From Actibacterium naphthalenivorans (lineage in GTDB: Bacteria > Pseudomonadota > Alphaproteobacteria > Rhodobacterales > Rhodobacteraceae), in contig NZ_JACIEQ010000003.1 of the NCBI RefSeq assembly GCF_014196965.1, forward strand, positions 248,001 through 312,000: a stretch of 64,000 nucleotides of DNA, in the 5' to 3' direction. Shown piece by piece: positions 41,051 to 50,298 of this stretch (positions are counted from its first letter, which is position 1; each line of letters begins with the position of its first letter). The translations under genes and the position numbers were made by a program. Below the pieces are notes generated by a model. The model searched no databases and was not told the DNA's origin. It saw only the letters and a program-made list of their open reading frames with translations.

Positions 41051-43137
41051 ACGACGTTACCCCCCCTGAACCCGAGATCCGGCCGGCACGGCCCGCATTC
41101 TGGCAGCGGCTGTCGGTGGTCTGGCTGGTGCCGGTTCTGGCGCTGGCCATTTCGCTGGGCGTGGCCTGGCAGAACTATTCGCATCGCGGCCGGCTGGTTG
41201 AAATCTCTTTCGCCAATGCCACCGGCGTGGTGGCCGGCAGCACCGCGATCAAGTTTCGCGACGTGACGGTCGGCACGGTCGAGAAGGTCGGCTTTTCCGG
41301 CGACCTGTCGCGCGTCATCATCACCGCCCGGATCGACAGGGATGTCATCCCGTTTCTCGACGAAGACGCGCGGTTCTGGGTGGTGCGCCCGCAGGTTTCC
41401 GTGCGCGGCATCTCGGGGCTCGATACGGTTCTGTCGGGCGTGTTCATCGAAGGATCGTGGAATTCACAGAGAGGTACCGCGCGGCGCAGCTTTACGGGGC
41501 AGGACGAGCCGCCGCTGGTGCGCCCGGGCCAGCCCGGCACCCAGATCGAACTGCACGCCCGCGACGGCAACAAGCTGGCCGCCGGGGCGCCGATCCTGCA
41601 CAAGGGGGTCAAGGTGGGCTATATCGAGGAACCGCGGCTGAGCCCGTCGGGCGATGGGGTGGTGGTTCAGGCCTTCATCGAAGGCCCGCATGACCGGCGC
41701 ATCACCTCGGCCACGCGGTTCTGGGACACGTCGGGATTTTCCGTCTCGCTCGGGACGGCGGGGGTGACGCTGAACATGAGCAGCCTTGCCTCGCTGGTGG
41801 AAGGCGGGGTCAGCTTCGACACGCTGATCTCGGGTGGCGATCCGATCACCCAGGGGCAGGTGTTCGACATCTATGAAGACGAGGCTGCCGCCCGCGAAAG
41901 CCTGTTCAACGACGCGACCGCCGCGCCGGACGATCTGCACCTGTCGGTGCTGTTCGACGGGTCGGTCAGCGGGCTGACCCCCGGCGCCGATGTGCGCTTT
42001 CGGGGCGTTCGGATCGGCGAGGTGTCAGACCTGATCGCGCAGGTGGAAGAGGTTGACGGGCGGCGCCGCATCCGGCTTCTGGTCAACCTCACGATCAAGC
42101 CGAGCCGCCTGGGCTTTGGCGATGATCTGAGCGCCGAAGGCGTGATGACGCTGTTGCAGGATTACGTTGCGCGCGGCCTGCGCGCCCGGCTCGCGACCAG
42201 CAGCATCCTGACCGGCGCGCTGATCGTCGAACTCGTCGAGCTGACCGAGTACACCCCCGCCACCATCGACATGGAGGCGAAACCCTATCCCGTGCTGCCC
42301 GCCACCGAAGCCGAGCTTTCGGATTTCGACGCGACGGCAGAGGGGGTATTCGAACGCATCAACGCGCTTCCGGTCGAAGAGCTTCTGTCTTCGGCCATAT
42401 CGCTGATGGACAGTCTGGAGCGGCTGGCCAACGATCAGGCATTGCAGGAAACGCCCCGCACCATGAACGCGCTTCTGGACGAGGCGCGCGCGCTGATCGG
42501 ATCGGCCGACACCCAGGCGGTGCCGGGCGAGGTGCGGGCCGCGATCGGCGATCTGCGCAAGATCACCGACGAGCTGGAACAGGCCCGCACGGTGGCAAAG
42601 CTGAACGACGCGATCGACAGCGCAGCCTCGGCTGCCGCCAATATCGACACGGCCGCGGCCGACCTTCCGGAGATCACCGAACAGGTCAAGGCGCTGGGCG
42701 ACAAGGCCAACAGCCTGGCCGTGGAAGAGCTGGTCGACGCCGCCACCAGGGCGCTGGCCTCGATCGATGCGCTGATCGGCACCGAGGATGCGCGGCAGCT
42801 TCCTCCGGCCCTGACCGGCGCGCTGAACCAGGTGCGCGGCTTTCTGGCCGAACTGCGTGAAGGCGGCGCCATCGGTAACGTCAACTCCGCGCTGGCATCG
42901 GCCGAGGCGGCGGCGGATGCCGTCGAAAACGCCGCCGCCAGCCTGCCCGCCCTGTCGGAACGTCTGAGCCGGGTCGTGGCCGAGGCCGAAGCCCTGCTTG
43001 GCAGCTACGGCGAGCGATCCCGTTTCAACGCCGAAACACTTGCCACCTTCCGCGACATCCAATCCGCGGCCAACGCCATACGCACGCTGGCCCGGACGCT
43101 GGAGCGTGACCCCAACTCGATCCTGTTTGGAAAATGA
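41047..43137 (+). CDS. pqiB: PqiB-type MCE (MlaD-domain) lipid transport protein
   Basis: A 696-residue protein anchored by one N-terminal helix (VVWLVPVLALAISLGVAW). Three MCE domains follow: EISFANATGVVAGSTAIKFR (about 50-130), IELHARDGNKLAAGAPILHK (about 158-260) and LSVLFDGSVSGLTPGADVRF (about 300-400). The long Ala/Glu-rich helical C terminus (about 430-696) could build the needle that spans the periplasm in E. coli PqiB, and is longer than that of the E. coli protein. It moves lipids between inner and outer membranes. It sits between the split pqiA genes and a PqiC-like lipoprotein gene. Confidence 0.88.
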   Translation: MNDVTPPEPEIRPARPAFWQRLSVVWLVPVLALAISLGVAWQNYSHRGRLVEISFANATGVVAGSTAIKFRDVTVGTVEKVGFSGDLSRVIITARIDRDVIPFLDEDARFWVVRPQVSVRGISGLDTVLSGVFIEGSWNSQRGTARRSFTGQDEPPLVRPGQPGTQIELHARDGNKLAAGAPILHKGVKVGYIEEPRLSPSGDGVVVQAFIEGPHDRRITSATRFWDTSGFSVSLGTAGVTLNMSSLASLVEGGVSFDTLISGGDPITQGQVFDIYEDEAAARESLFNDATAAPDDLHLSVLFDGSVSGLTPGADVRFRGVRIGEVSDLIAQVEEVDGRRRIRLLVNLTIKPSRLGFGDDLSAEGVMTLLQDYVARGLRARLATSSILTGALIVELVELTEYTPATIDMEAKPYPVLPATEAELSDFDATAEGVFERINALPVEELLSSAISLMDSLERLANDQALQETPRTMNALLDEARALIGSADTQAVPGEVRAAIGDLRKITDELEQARTVAKLNDAIDSAASAAANIDTAAADLPEITEQVKALGDKANSLAVEELVDAATRALASIDALIGTEDARQLPPALTGALNQVRGFLAELREGGAIGNVNSALASAEAAADAVENAAASLPALSERLSRVVAEAEALLGSYGERSRFNAETLATFRDIQSAANAIRTLARTLERDPNSILFGK

Positions 43138-43138
43138 C

Positions 43139-43702
43139 ATGAGCCCACTGCGCGCCCTGGCCGTCGCCCTCGTTCTGCTGCTTCCCGCCTGTTCCGCGAC
43201 CGGTCCGGGCTATCAGATGGAGCCGGTCACCTCGGACCTGCGCGTCAGGCCGGCGGTCCGCTCCGTGGTGGTGCGCACCGTTTCCCTGCCGGCCTATGCC
43301 GCGGCCGACGAGATCGCGCTGCAGAGCGCCACCGGCGCCATCGAAACCCCCGGCGGGCTCTGGGCCGACACGCCCGAGCGTGCGGCGACGCTGGTGATCG
43401 CCCGCCACCTGGCCGAGATCACCTCGGCCACCGTGGCCGCCGAACCCTGGCCGCTTGACGCATTGCCCGATGTCAGCGTCGATATCCGGGCCGAACGGCT
43501 GCTGGCCGGGGCCGACGGTGTGTTGCGGCTGAGCGGGATGTATTACGTCAGCGGCGAAGGGCGGCCGTTTGACAACACCGCCGGCCGGTTCGACATTCCG
43601 GTGCCGCTGGAGGGCGCAACCCCCGGCGCGATCGCCGCGGCACAGGCGAACGCGCTGCGGCAATTGTCGGAAACCATCGCTCGCGCGCTGGCGGCCCGCT
43701 AG
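43139..43702 (+). CDS. pqiC: PqiC-like outer-membrane lipoprotein
   Basis: A 187-residue lipoprotein with the signal LRALAVALVLLLPAC and lipobox LPAC, so Cys18 would be acylated. The body (VRSVVVRTVSLPAYAAADEI, TLVIARHLAEITSA) fits the ABC-type auxiliary lipoprotein/PqiC family (DUF330), which docks the MCE needle at the outer membrane. The ATG at 43139 is 1 bp after the PqiB stop. The gene ends directly against the stop of the convergent universal stress protein gene. Confidence 0.85.
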   Translation: MSPLRALAVALVLLLPACSATGPGYQMEPVTSDLRVRPAVRSVVVRTVSLPAYAAADEIALQSATGAIETPGGLWADTPERAATLVIARHLAEITSATVAAEPWPLDALPDVSVDIRAERLLAGADGVLRLSGMYYVSGEGRPFDNTAGRFDIPVPLEGATPGAIAAAQANALRQLSETIARALAAR

Positions 43703-44134
43703 CTAGCGCACCACATAGACAGAGCATTTGGAGTGGCGCACCACCCGCGCCGCGTTGGGCCCGAGCAGGTAATCGCGCAGCTCGGGCTTGTGCGAGCCGA
43801 TCACGATCAGATCCGACCCCGCCTCGCGCGCCGCATGCAGGATTTCCTCGTAGGCCTTGCCGGTCGCCACGATGTGGCGCACCTTGGCGTTGGCTTCGGC
43901 GCCGATCGTGGACGACACGAAATCGTTCAGCATCTCCCGCGATTTGGCGACCGCCTTGTCATGAAAGCTGTTGTCGAAATAGGATCCCACCACGCTCATC
44001 CCGAAATCGGGAACGACGGTGATGACATCAAGCCGCGCGTCATCCAGCCGGGCCAGCTTGTCGGCGGTCAGCAGCACGTTGCGGTCAACCTCGGGCTGGC
44101 TCACGTCGATTGCGCAAAGGATCGAGGTGCTCAT
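43703..44134 (-). CDS. Universal stress protein (UspA family) coupled to a TRAP transporter
   Basis: A 143-residue cytosolic UspA-fold protein (SILCAIDVSQPEVDRNVLLT at the front; DLIVIGSHKPELRDYLLGPN near the end). The ATP-binding glycine motif G-x2-G-x9-G is only partly kept: the second Gly is Lys in GSHK. Its start overlaps the TRAP permease stop by 4 bp, a coupling known from TeaD, which regulates the ectoine TRAP transporter TeaABC in Halomonas. A regulatory role on this transporter is therefore likely. Confidence 0.87.
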   Translation of the reverse strand: MSTSILCAIDVSQPEVDRNVLLTADKLARLDDARLDVITVVPDFGMSVVGSYFDNSFHDKAVAKSREMLNDFVSSTIGAEANAKVRHIVATGKAYEEILHAAREAGSDLIVIGSHKPELRDYLLGPNAARVVRHSKCSVYVVR

Positions 44135-46746
44135 GCGGGAACTCCTTGCTGAGTGCGGGCCCGCGCCCGCTGAATGAACGCCAGCCCCGCCAGCAACAGC
44201 AGCACCGGAATGAAGATCAGCTCTTTCGGCGCCTGATCCGCCGCCGCCTGAACCGAGGCCACGCTGACCGGCGTATCGCCGTAAAAGTCAAACGAGCCAA
44301 GAGTTTCAAAGAAGGGCGTGCCGGGGAACGGCTCTTCCAGCAGCATCCCGTCGCCCTCGGGGATCGCGGTCAGCCCCAGCGCCTGCAGGCGCGCCGCGCC
44401 GCCCTCCTCCGGGCCGGCGGGCAGCACAAGGGTGGTTTCCTTGATCTCGCCCGTATCGAAATCCGGGCCCGACACGACGATGCGCAGCTCCTGCCCCTCA
44501 TCCGCCGCGCCCATCGCCTGTTCGAGCGCGGCGGGCGCGATCGTTTCATAGGCGGGCTGAAACTTGTTCATCACGTAGTCGGGCCGGAACAGCGCAAAGG
44601 CGATCAGCACCAGCGCGATGCTTTCATAGATGCGGCTTTTGGTGACGAAATAGCCCATCGTTCCGGCGGTGAAGACCAGAATGGCGATCGTCGCGGTGAC
44701 CAACACCAGAATGCCCTGTGCCCAGCCCACGTCGATCAGCAGAAGATCGGTGTTGAAGATGAACACGAAAGGCAGCGCCACCGTGCGCAGCGAGTAGAAA
44801 AAGGCGATGAAGCCGGTGCGGATCGCATCACCGCCCGAAACGGCGGCGGCGGCGAAACTGGCCAGCCCCACCGGCGGCGTCACATCCGCCATGATGCCAA
44901 AGTAGAACACGAACAGATGCACCGCGATCAACGGCACGATCAGCCCCGATTGCGCGCCCAGCTCGACCACGACCCCGGCCATCAGCGAGCTGACCACGAT
45001 ATAGTTCGCCGTGGTCGGCAACCCCATGCCCAGAACGAGGCTCAGCAACCCGACCATCACCAGCATCAGGATCAGATTGCCCCCCGACAGGAACTCTACC
45101 AGATCGGCCATCACCTGCCCCACCCCTGTCAGGGTGACGGTGCCGACGATCACCCCTGCGGTGGCGGTGGCCAGGCCGATGCCGATCATGTTGCGCGCGC
45201 CGTCGATCAGCCCCTGGATCAGATCACCCACGCCGGCACGAAAGGCGTTGACGGTTTCGCTTTGCCCGCGAAACATCGCCTTGATCGGGCGCTGGGTCAG
45301 CAGGATCGCGAACAACAGCGCGGTCGCCCAGAAGGCCGACAGGCCCGGCGATTTCTGTTCGATCATCAGGAAATAGACCAGCACCACGATCGGCAGCAGG
45401 AAATACAGCCCCGCCTTGTAGATCTTGCCCACCTCGGGCAGTTCCACCTGCTCGGCATTGGGGTCGTCGGGTTCCAGATCGGGCACCTGCGCGGCCAGCC
45501 ACAACAGCGCCACATAGGCCACGAAGACCAGCGCCGCCAGCACCCAGCCCGCCCCCTCGGGCACCACCGAGGCAACCCAGCGCACCGGATATTGCACGCC
45601 GTAGCACATCGCCGCGAAACCGGCGAAGAAGACGAACATGCCGCCGATCGTCCTGGCCAGCGAAGTGGTGCGGTTGCCCAGCGTGGGCATGTTCCGCTTC
45701 ACCGCCTCCAGATGCACGATATAGACCAGCGCGATGTAGGAAATCACGGCGGGCAGAAAGGCGTGGGTGATGACCTCGACATAGGAAATACCGACATATT
45801 CCACCATCAGGAAGGCCGCGGCGCCCATCACGGGGGGCATGATCTGGCCGTTGACCGAGCTTGCCACCTCGACCGAGCCGGCCTGTTCGCTGCTGAACCC
45901 GACCCGCTTCATCAGCGGAATGGTGAAGGTGCCGGTGGTGACGACATTGGCGATGGACGAGCCCGAGATCAGGCCCGTCGCGGCGGAGCCCACAACCGCC
46001 GCCTTGGCCGGGCCGCCGCGCAGGTGGCCCAGCGCGCCGAAGGCCATCTTGATGAAGTAGTTGCCCGCCCCGGCCTTGTCGAGCAGGGCGCCGAACAGCA
46101 CGAACAGGAACACGAATTTGGTGGAGACGCCCAGCGCGATGCCGAAAACGCCCTCTGACGTGATCCACATGTGGCTCATCGCCTTTTTCAGCGAGGCGCC
46201 CTTCCAGCGGATCACCTCCGGCACGATCTCCGACGAGCCGAAGAACACGTAGAGCAGGAAGATCGTGGCGATGATCGCCATGGCCGGACCCAGCGCGCGG
46301 CGCGCGGCCTCGAACAACAGGATCAGCCCGACCAGCGCCACCCATTTGTCGGTATCGTCGGCCAGCCCGCCGGAATTGACGACCTTCTGATAAAAGAAAT
46401 AGCCGTAAAGCGCGATGAAGGCGCCGGTGACGGCGAAGATCCAATCCTGAACGGGGATATAGCTGCGCGGGCTGGTGCGCAGGGCGGGATAGGCGCAGAA
46501 GGCCAGAAAGATGGCAAAGGCGAGATGGATCTGGCGCGAGTTGTTGATCACGTCGCCGGGCAGGATCACATTCGAAACCGGCGAGGCCAGCAGCACCTGA
46601 AACAGCGACCAGACAACCGCGACAACCGCCAGGAAGATCCCGACCGGCCCGGCCGGGTTGCGCGCGCCGGAGTCGGAGGCGGCGACCAGCTCCTGAAGTT
46701 CCTCTTCCGAAAGTGCGCGGCCATTGCTCGGCGACTTGTCCGTCAT
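44131..46746 (-). CDS. TRAP transporter fused permease, TAXI type
   Basis: An 871-residue inner-membrane permease combining the small and large TRAP membrane subunits. About 18-20 hydrophobic segments are visible. Family landmarks include GGPAKAAVVGSAATGLISGS, VNGQIMPPVMGAAAFLMVEY and SLVLGMGLPTTANYIVVSSL. A C-terminal region (about residues 720-840) matches the extra domain of TAXI-associated permeases (DUF3394) and is followed by a last helix. The ATG at 46746 is preferred to one at 46794 because the added residues are hydrophilic and cysteine-rich without likeness. The substrate is unknown. Confidence 0.9.
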   Translation of the reverse strand: MTDKSPSNGRALSEEELQELVAASDSGARNPAGPVGIFLAVVAVVWSLFQVLLASPVSNVILPGDVINNSRQIHLAFAIFLAFCAYPALRTSPRSYIPVQDWIFAVTGAFIALYGYFFYQKVVNSGGLADDTDKWVALVGLILLFEAARRALGPAMAIIATIFLLYVFFGSSEIVPEVIRWKGASLKKAMSHMWITSEGVFGIALGVSTKFVFLFVLFGALLDKAGAGNYFIKMAFGALGHLRGGPAKAAVVGSAATGLISGSSIANVVTTGTFTIPLMKRVGFSSEQAGSVEVASSVNGQIMPPVMGAAAFLMVEYVGISYVEVITHAFLPAVISYIALVYIVHLEAVKRNMPTLGNRTTSLARTIGGMFVFFAGFAAMCYGVQYPVRWVASVVPEGAGWVLAALVFVAYVALLWLAAQVPDLEPDDPNAEQVELPEVGKIYKAGLYFLLPIVVLVYFLMIEQKSPGLSAFWATALLFAILLTQRPIKAMFRGQSETVNAFRAGVGDLIQGLIDGARNMIGIGLATATAGVIVGTVTLTGVGQVMADLVEFLSGGNLILMLVMVGLLSLVLGMGLPTTANYIVVSSLMAGVVVELGAQSGLIVPLIAVHLFVFYFGIMADVTPPVGLASFAAAAVSGGDAIRTGFIAFFYSLRTVALPFVFIFNTDLLLIDVGWAQGILVLVTATIAILVFTAGTMGYFVTKSRIYESIALVLIAFALFRPDYVMNKFQPAYETIAPAALEQAMGAADEGQELRIVVSGPDFDTGEIKETTLVLPAGPEEGGAARLQALGLTAIPEGDGMLLEEPFPGTPFFETLGSFDFYGDTPVSVASVQAAADQAPKELIFIPVLLLLAGLAFIQRARARTQQGVPA

Positions 46747-46823
46747 GTCCCAGATTCCCCGTTGGGCCGCGTTTCTGCGGCAATCATTACACACCGGCCT
46801 GTTGCGGGCCTGTCTCCGGGCGC

Positions 46824-46842
46824 GGGCGGTTCATCCGCCCGT
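46824..46842 (-). terminator. Stem-loop 1 between TRAP binding-protein and permease genes
   Basis: CGGGCGG (46824-46830) and CCGCCCG (46836-46842) pair perfectly around a 5-base loop. It lies on the permease side of a stronger hairpin. Together they separate two cotranscribed genes, a common way to raise the ratio of binding protein to permease. Confidence 0.5.
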
Positions 46843-46854
46843 CGGTTCAGAGAG

Positions 46855-46881
46855 GCCGGGGGCGGCATGCGCCCCCGGCCC
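46855..46881 (-). terminator. Stem-loop 2 between TRAP binding-protein and permease genes
   Basis: GGCCGGGGGCG (46855-46865) and CGCCCCCGGCC (46871-46881) form a perfect 11-bp G+C stem with a 5-base loop, starting 24 bp after the binding-protein stop. No U-run follows on the minus strand, so it is a candidate mRNA stabiliser or attenuator rather than a strong terminator. Confidence 0.6.
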
Positions 46882-46904
46882 TGTCGTCATACTGTCACAG
46901 TTGG

Positions 46905-47873
46905 TTATTCAATCCAGCCCTGTTCTTTGTAATATTTCGCGGCACCGGGGTGCAGCGGGGCGGAAAGGCCGGCCGTGGCCATTTCCTCGGGCTTCAGAAT
47001 GGCGAAGGCCGGGTGCAGCTTCTTGAAATCCTCGAAGTTTTCGAACACCGATTTCACCACCGTGTACACGGCCTCTTCCGACACCGCATCAGAGGTCACG
47101 AAAGTGGCGCCCACGCCGAAGGTTTTCACATCCTCATCCGAGCCGCGATACATCCCGCCGGGGATGGTGGCCGAACGGTAGAACGCGTTTTCGGAAATCA
47201 GCTTGTCGATCTCGGTGCCTTCGACCGCCACGATGACGGAATCGCATGCGGTGGTCGCCTCCTGGATGGTGCCCGAGGGATGGCCGACGGTGAAGACGAT
47301 CGCATCCACCTGATTGTCACACAGCGCCGCGGCCTGCTCTGCCGGTTTGAGCTCGGCGGCCAGCGCGAAGTCATCGGTGGTCCAGCCCTTTTCGGCCATC
47401 ACCACCTCGAAAGTGCCGCGCGCGCCCGAGCCGGGGTTGCCCAGGTTCACCCGCTTGCCCTTCAGGTCGTCGAAGGTCTTGATACCGCTGTCGGCGCGGG
47501 CCACCACGGTGAAGGGCTCGGGGTGCACCGAGAAGACGGCGCGCAGGCCTTCGAACGGGCCGGCCTCTTCGAATTTCGAGGTGCCGTGATAGGCGTGGTA
47601 CTGCCAGTCGGACTGGGCCACGCCGAATTCCAGCTCGCCCTCGCGAATGGTGTTGATGTTATAGACCGAGCCGCCGGTGGATTCGACCGAGCAGCGGATG
47701 CCATGTTCTTTGCGGCCCTTGTTGACCAGACGGCAGATCGCGCCGCCGGTGGGGTAGTACACCCCGGTCACACCGCCGGTGCCGATGGTGATGAACTCTT
47801 CGGCCTGCGCCGCCGGCGCGGCCATCAGGCCCACCGCCATGGCGGCGGCTGTGAATTTCAGTTTGGCAAACAT
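46905..47873 (-). CDS. TAXI family TRAP transporter solute-binding protein
   Basis: A 322-residue periplasmic binding protein with signal peptide KLKFTAAAMAVGLMAAPAAQ ending at AQA-EEF. Mature-sequence markers of the TAXI group are ITIGTGGVTGVYYPTGGAIC, EGELEFGVAQSDWQYHAYHG, KGKRVNLGNPGSGARGTFEV and YTVVKSVFENFEDFKKLHPA. GGGAG lies 6 bp upstream of the ATG at 47873. It precedes the permease in the same operon and lies 43 bp from the RpiR regulator stop. TAXI substrates include glutamate and other carboxylates; this one is undetermined. Confidence 0.92.
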   Translation of the reverse strand: MFAKLKFTAAAMAVGLMAAPAAQAEEFITIGTGGVTGVYYPTGGAICRLVNKGRKEHGIRCSVESTGGSVYNINTIREGELEFGVAQSDWQYHAYHGTSKFEEAGPFEGLRAVFSVHPEPFTVVARADSGIKTFDDLKGKRVNLGNPGSGARGTFEVVMAEKGWTTDDFALAAELKPAEQAAALCDNQVDAIVFTVGHPSGTIQEATTACDSVIVAVEGTEIDKLISENAFYRSATIPGGMYRGSDEDVKTFGVGATFVTSDAVSEEAVYTVVKSVFENFEDFKKLHPAFAILKPEEMATAGLSAPLHPGAAKYYKEQGWIE

Positions 47874-47916
47874 CGTGAACTCCCGTGGTTGGTTTTGGGT
47901 TTGATACTCAGGGCGG

Positions 47917-48786
47917 TTATGCCCAGAATTCTTCCAGCATGTGGCTGCGGGCCTCGATCTCTTCGATCCTGGCCTTCGCCTCGGGCCCGGCGCGGGCCAC
48001 CAGCATGCCTATGATGGCTTCCATCAGCACCAGCGTCGCGGCATAGGACGAAAAGAACTGCGGGCTGTCTGACGGCAGGATGAACTGTGCCGACGCATAT
48101 TGCAGGGCGGGGCATGTGTGGGTGTCGGTGATGACCAGAACATAGGCGCCCTTTTGCGATGCCATTTCCGCGGCAAGGATGGCGCGGCGGGCAAACGGGG
48201 GTTTGGTGACGACGATCAGCGCGTCCTGCTCCCCCAGATCGGCCATGGCCGAAGACAGCGACGCGCCCATGCGCCCCGCCATCGACCAGTTCGCCGCAAA
48301 GTAATTGCCCATATAGGCCATGTATTCCGCCAGCCCGGTGGACCCGAGCGCGCCGAACAGAACCACGTTGCGCGCCACATGCAGCCGGTCGACCGCGGCC
48401 TCGAGCCGGGCAGGCTCGATCAGGCGGGTCGCCGCTTCGATATTGGCGATGCAGGCCGCGCCCTGACGCTCGAGGAAAGGGGCCGACTCGCCATTGGCCT
48501 TTTCCGCCTGCAACCGGCGGGCCTTTTCCGAAAAGCTGATGACCTGGCGGCCGATGGCATTGCGCGACAGCTCGCGCATGTCTTCATAGCTGTCGAATCC
48601 CAGCGCCCGCGACAGCCGCGAAAACGTCGATGGCGCAAGCCCCGAACTGGCCGAGATCGCGCGCAGCGACCGGGTGGCGACCTCTACCGGGTTTGCGGCA
48701 ACGAAATCCGCCGCGACCCTGAGCTTCGCGCTCAGGCCGCCATATTCGGCCGCGATCTTTTCCTCAATCGACACAGCGTCGGGCAT
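47917..48786 (-). CDS. MurR/RpiR family transcriptional regulator
   Basis: A 289-residue regulator: an N-terminal helix-turn-helix (LRVAADFVAANPVEVATRSL, then SGLAPSTFSRLSRALGFDSY) and a C-terminal SIS domain (about 125-260) that would bind a phosphosugar-like or other small ligand (VVLFGALGSTGLAEYMAYMG, DALIVVTKPPFARRAILAAE). It is the first gene before the TRAP genes and divergent from the aminotransferase gene. The intergenic region contains two palindromes suited to this family, so it probably controls both directions. Confidence 0.9.
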   Translation of the reverse strand: MPDAVSIEEKIAAEYGGLSAKLRVAADFVAANPVEVATRSLRAISASSGLAPSTFSRLSRALGFDSYEDMRELSRNAIGRQVISFSEKARRLQAEKANGESAPFLERQGAACIANIEAATRLIEPARLEAAVDRLHVARNVVLFGALGSTGLAEYMAYMGNYFAANWSMAGRMGASLSSAMADLGEQDALIVVTKPPFARRAILAAEMASQKGAYVLVITDTHTCPALQYASAQFILPSDSPQFFSSYAATLVLMEAIIGMLVARAGPEAKARIEEIEARSHMLEEFWA

Positions 48787-48805
48787 GAGCCCCCCAAGGA
48801 TTCGA

Positions 48806-48822
48806 TGAAACGGAGCGTTTCA
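48806..48822. promoter_or_regulatory. Palindromic operator candidate 1 (RpiR)
   Basis: TGAAACGGAGCGTTTCA is a perfect inverted repeat with 7-bp arms and a 3-bp centre, 20 bp upstream of the RpiR start. RpiR-family operators often have TGAAA...TTTCA form. Autoregulation is the likely role. Confidence 0.6.
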
Positions 48823-48846
48823 CGTGTTTTATTTGTTGTCAATAAA

Positions 48847-48862
48847 TGAAACATATGTTCCA
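48847..48862. promoter_or_regulatory. Palindromic operator candidate 2 (RpiR)
   Basis: TGAAACATATGTTCCA pairs at 7 of 8 positions and shares TGAAAC with the first palindrome, whose start lies 41 bp (about four helical turns) away. It is 54 bp upstream of the aminotransferase start, fitting control of the divergent gene. Confidence 0.5.
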
Positions 48863-48915
48863 AAAATGATGGACGGCAGCATGGCCGCCGGGGATTCGCA
48901 CGAAAGGAAGCCCCC

Positions 48916-50235
48916 ATGTCACATATCTTTCCCCGCCACACGAAATCGGCCCCGCCCACGGTGGCGCGCGGTGAGGGCGTGTATCTGTATGACCAGACGG
49001 GCAAGCAGTATCTGGACGGATCGGGCGGCGCGGCCGTGTCTTGCCTGGGCCATGGCGATGCCGATGTGACCGCCGCGATCAAGGCGCAGCTGGATCAGGT
49101 GGCCTTTGCCCATACCGGCTTTTTCACCTCGGCACCGGCCGAGGCGCTGGCCGATCTTCTGATCGAGCATGCGCCTGCGGGGCTGGAGCGTGTCTATCTG
49201 GTGTCGGGCGGATCGGAGGCGATGGAGGCGGCGCTGAAACTGGCGCGGCAATATTATCTGGAAATCGGCCAGCCGGCGCGGCGCAGCATCATCGCCCGCC
49301 GGCAAAGCTATCACGGCAACACGCTTGGCGCGCTGGCCACCGGCGGCAACATGTGGCGCCGCGAGCCGTTTGCGCCGCTGATGATCGACACCAGCCATAT
49401 CGCCCCCTGCTATGCCTATCGCCACCAGCAAGCCGGCGAAAGCGCCGAAGCCTACGGCCTGCGCGCGGCGAATGAGCTGGAGGCCGAAATCCTGCGCCTC
49501 GGGCCGGAAACGGTCATGGCCTTTGTCGCCGAGCCCGTGGTCGGCGCCACCGCCGGCGCCGTGCCCCCTGCGCCGGGCTATTTCAAACGTATCCGCGAGA
49601 TCTGCGACCAATACGGTGTTCTGCTGATCCTCGACGAGGTGATGTGCGGCATGGGCCGCACCGGAACGCTGTTCGCCTGCGCGCAGGACGGCATCGCGCC
49701 GGATATCACCGCCATCGCCAAGGGGCTGGGCGCGGGGTATCAGCCGATCGGCGCCATGCTGTGCAGCGGCGCGATCTACAAGGCGATCGAGGATGGCTCC
49801 GGCTTTTTTCAGCATGGCCACACCTACATCGGCCATCCGGTGGCCGCCGCCGCCGCCCTTGCCGTGGTAACCAAGCTGACCAGCGGCGGCCTGGTCGGGC
49901 GCGCGCAGGCCATGGGCGAGACGCTCCAGGCCGCGCTTGCCGATGCGTTCGGCCAGCACCCCCATGTCGGCGACATCCGGGGGCGCGGCCTGTTTCGCGG
50001 CATCGAACTGGTCGAGGATCGGGAAAGCAAACGCCCCTTCGCCCCGGAACGCGGCATCGCCAAGGCGCTGAAGAAGGCGACCTTCGAGGCAGGGCTGATC
50101 TGCTATCCGATGGGCGGCACGATCGACGGGAAAAACGGCGACCACATATTGCTGGCGCCGCCCTTTATCCTGGACGACAGCCATGTCGAAGAGATCGTTA
50201 CCAAGCTGGAAACGGCGATGCGCCAGGTTCTGTGA
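48916..50235 (+). CDS. Class III aminotransferase (aspartate aminotransferase family)
   Basis: A 439-residue PLP enzyme that moves an amino group from an omega-amino compound to an oxo acid. The PLP-binding lysine is K269 in ITAIAKGLGAGYQPIGAML. The D240-E-V motif (LLILDEVMCGMGRTG) contacts the pyridine nitrogen, and SGGSEAMEAALKLARQY and SYHGNTLGAL hold the phosphate and cofactor face. AAGGAAG precedes the ATG. It is divergent from the RpiR/TRAP unit, so the transporter probably brings in its amine substrate or a related compound. The exact substrate cannot be assigned. Confidence 0.9.
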   Translation: MSHIFPRHTKSAPPTVARGEGVYLYDQTGKQYLDGSGGAAVSCLGHGDADVTAAIKAQLDQVAFAHTGFFTSAPAEALADLLIEHAPAGLERVYLVSGGSEAMEAALKLARQYYLEIGQPARRSIIARRQSYHGNTLGALATGGNMWRREPFAPLMIDTSHIAPCYAYRHQQAGESAEAYGLRAANELEAEILRLGPETVMAFVAEPVVGATAGAVPPAPGYFKRIREICDQYGVLLILDEVMCGMGRTGTLFACAQDGIAPDITAIAKGLGAGYQPIGAMLCSGAIYKAIEDGSGFFQHGHTYIGHPVAAAAALAVVTKLTSGGLVGRAQAMGETLQAALADAFGQHPHVGDIRGRGLFRGIELVEDRESKRPFAPERGIAKALKKATFEAGLICYPMGGTIDGKNGDHILLAPPFILDDSHVEEIVTKLETAMRQVL

Positions 50236-50298
50236 CACAGCGCGCCGGCGCCGGGCGTTTCGGCACCGGCGCCATGCCAAGCGAAACGACATAAAACC

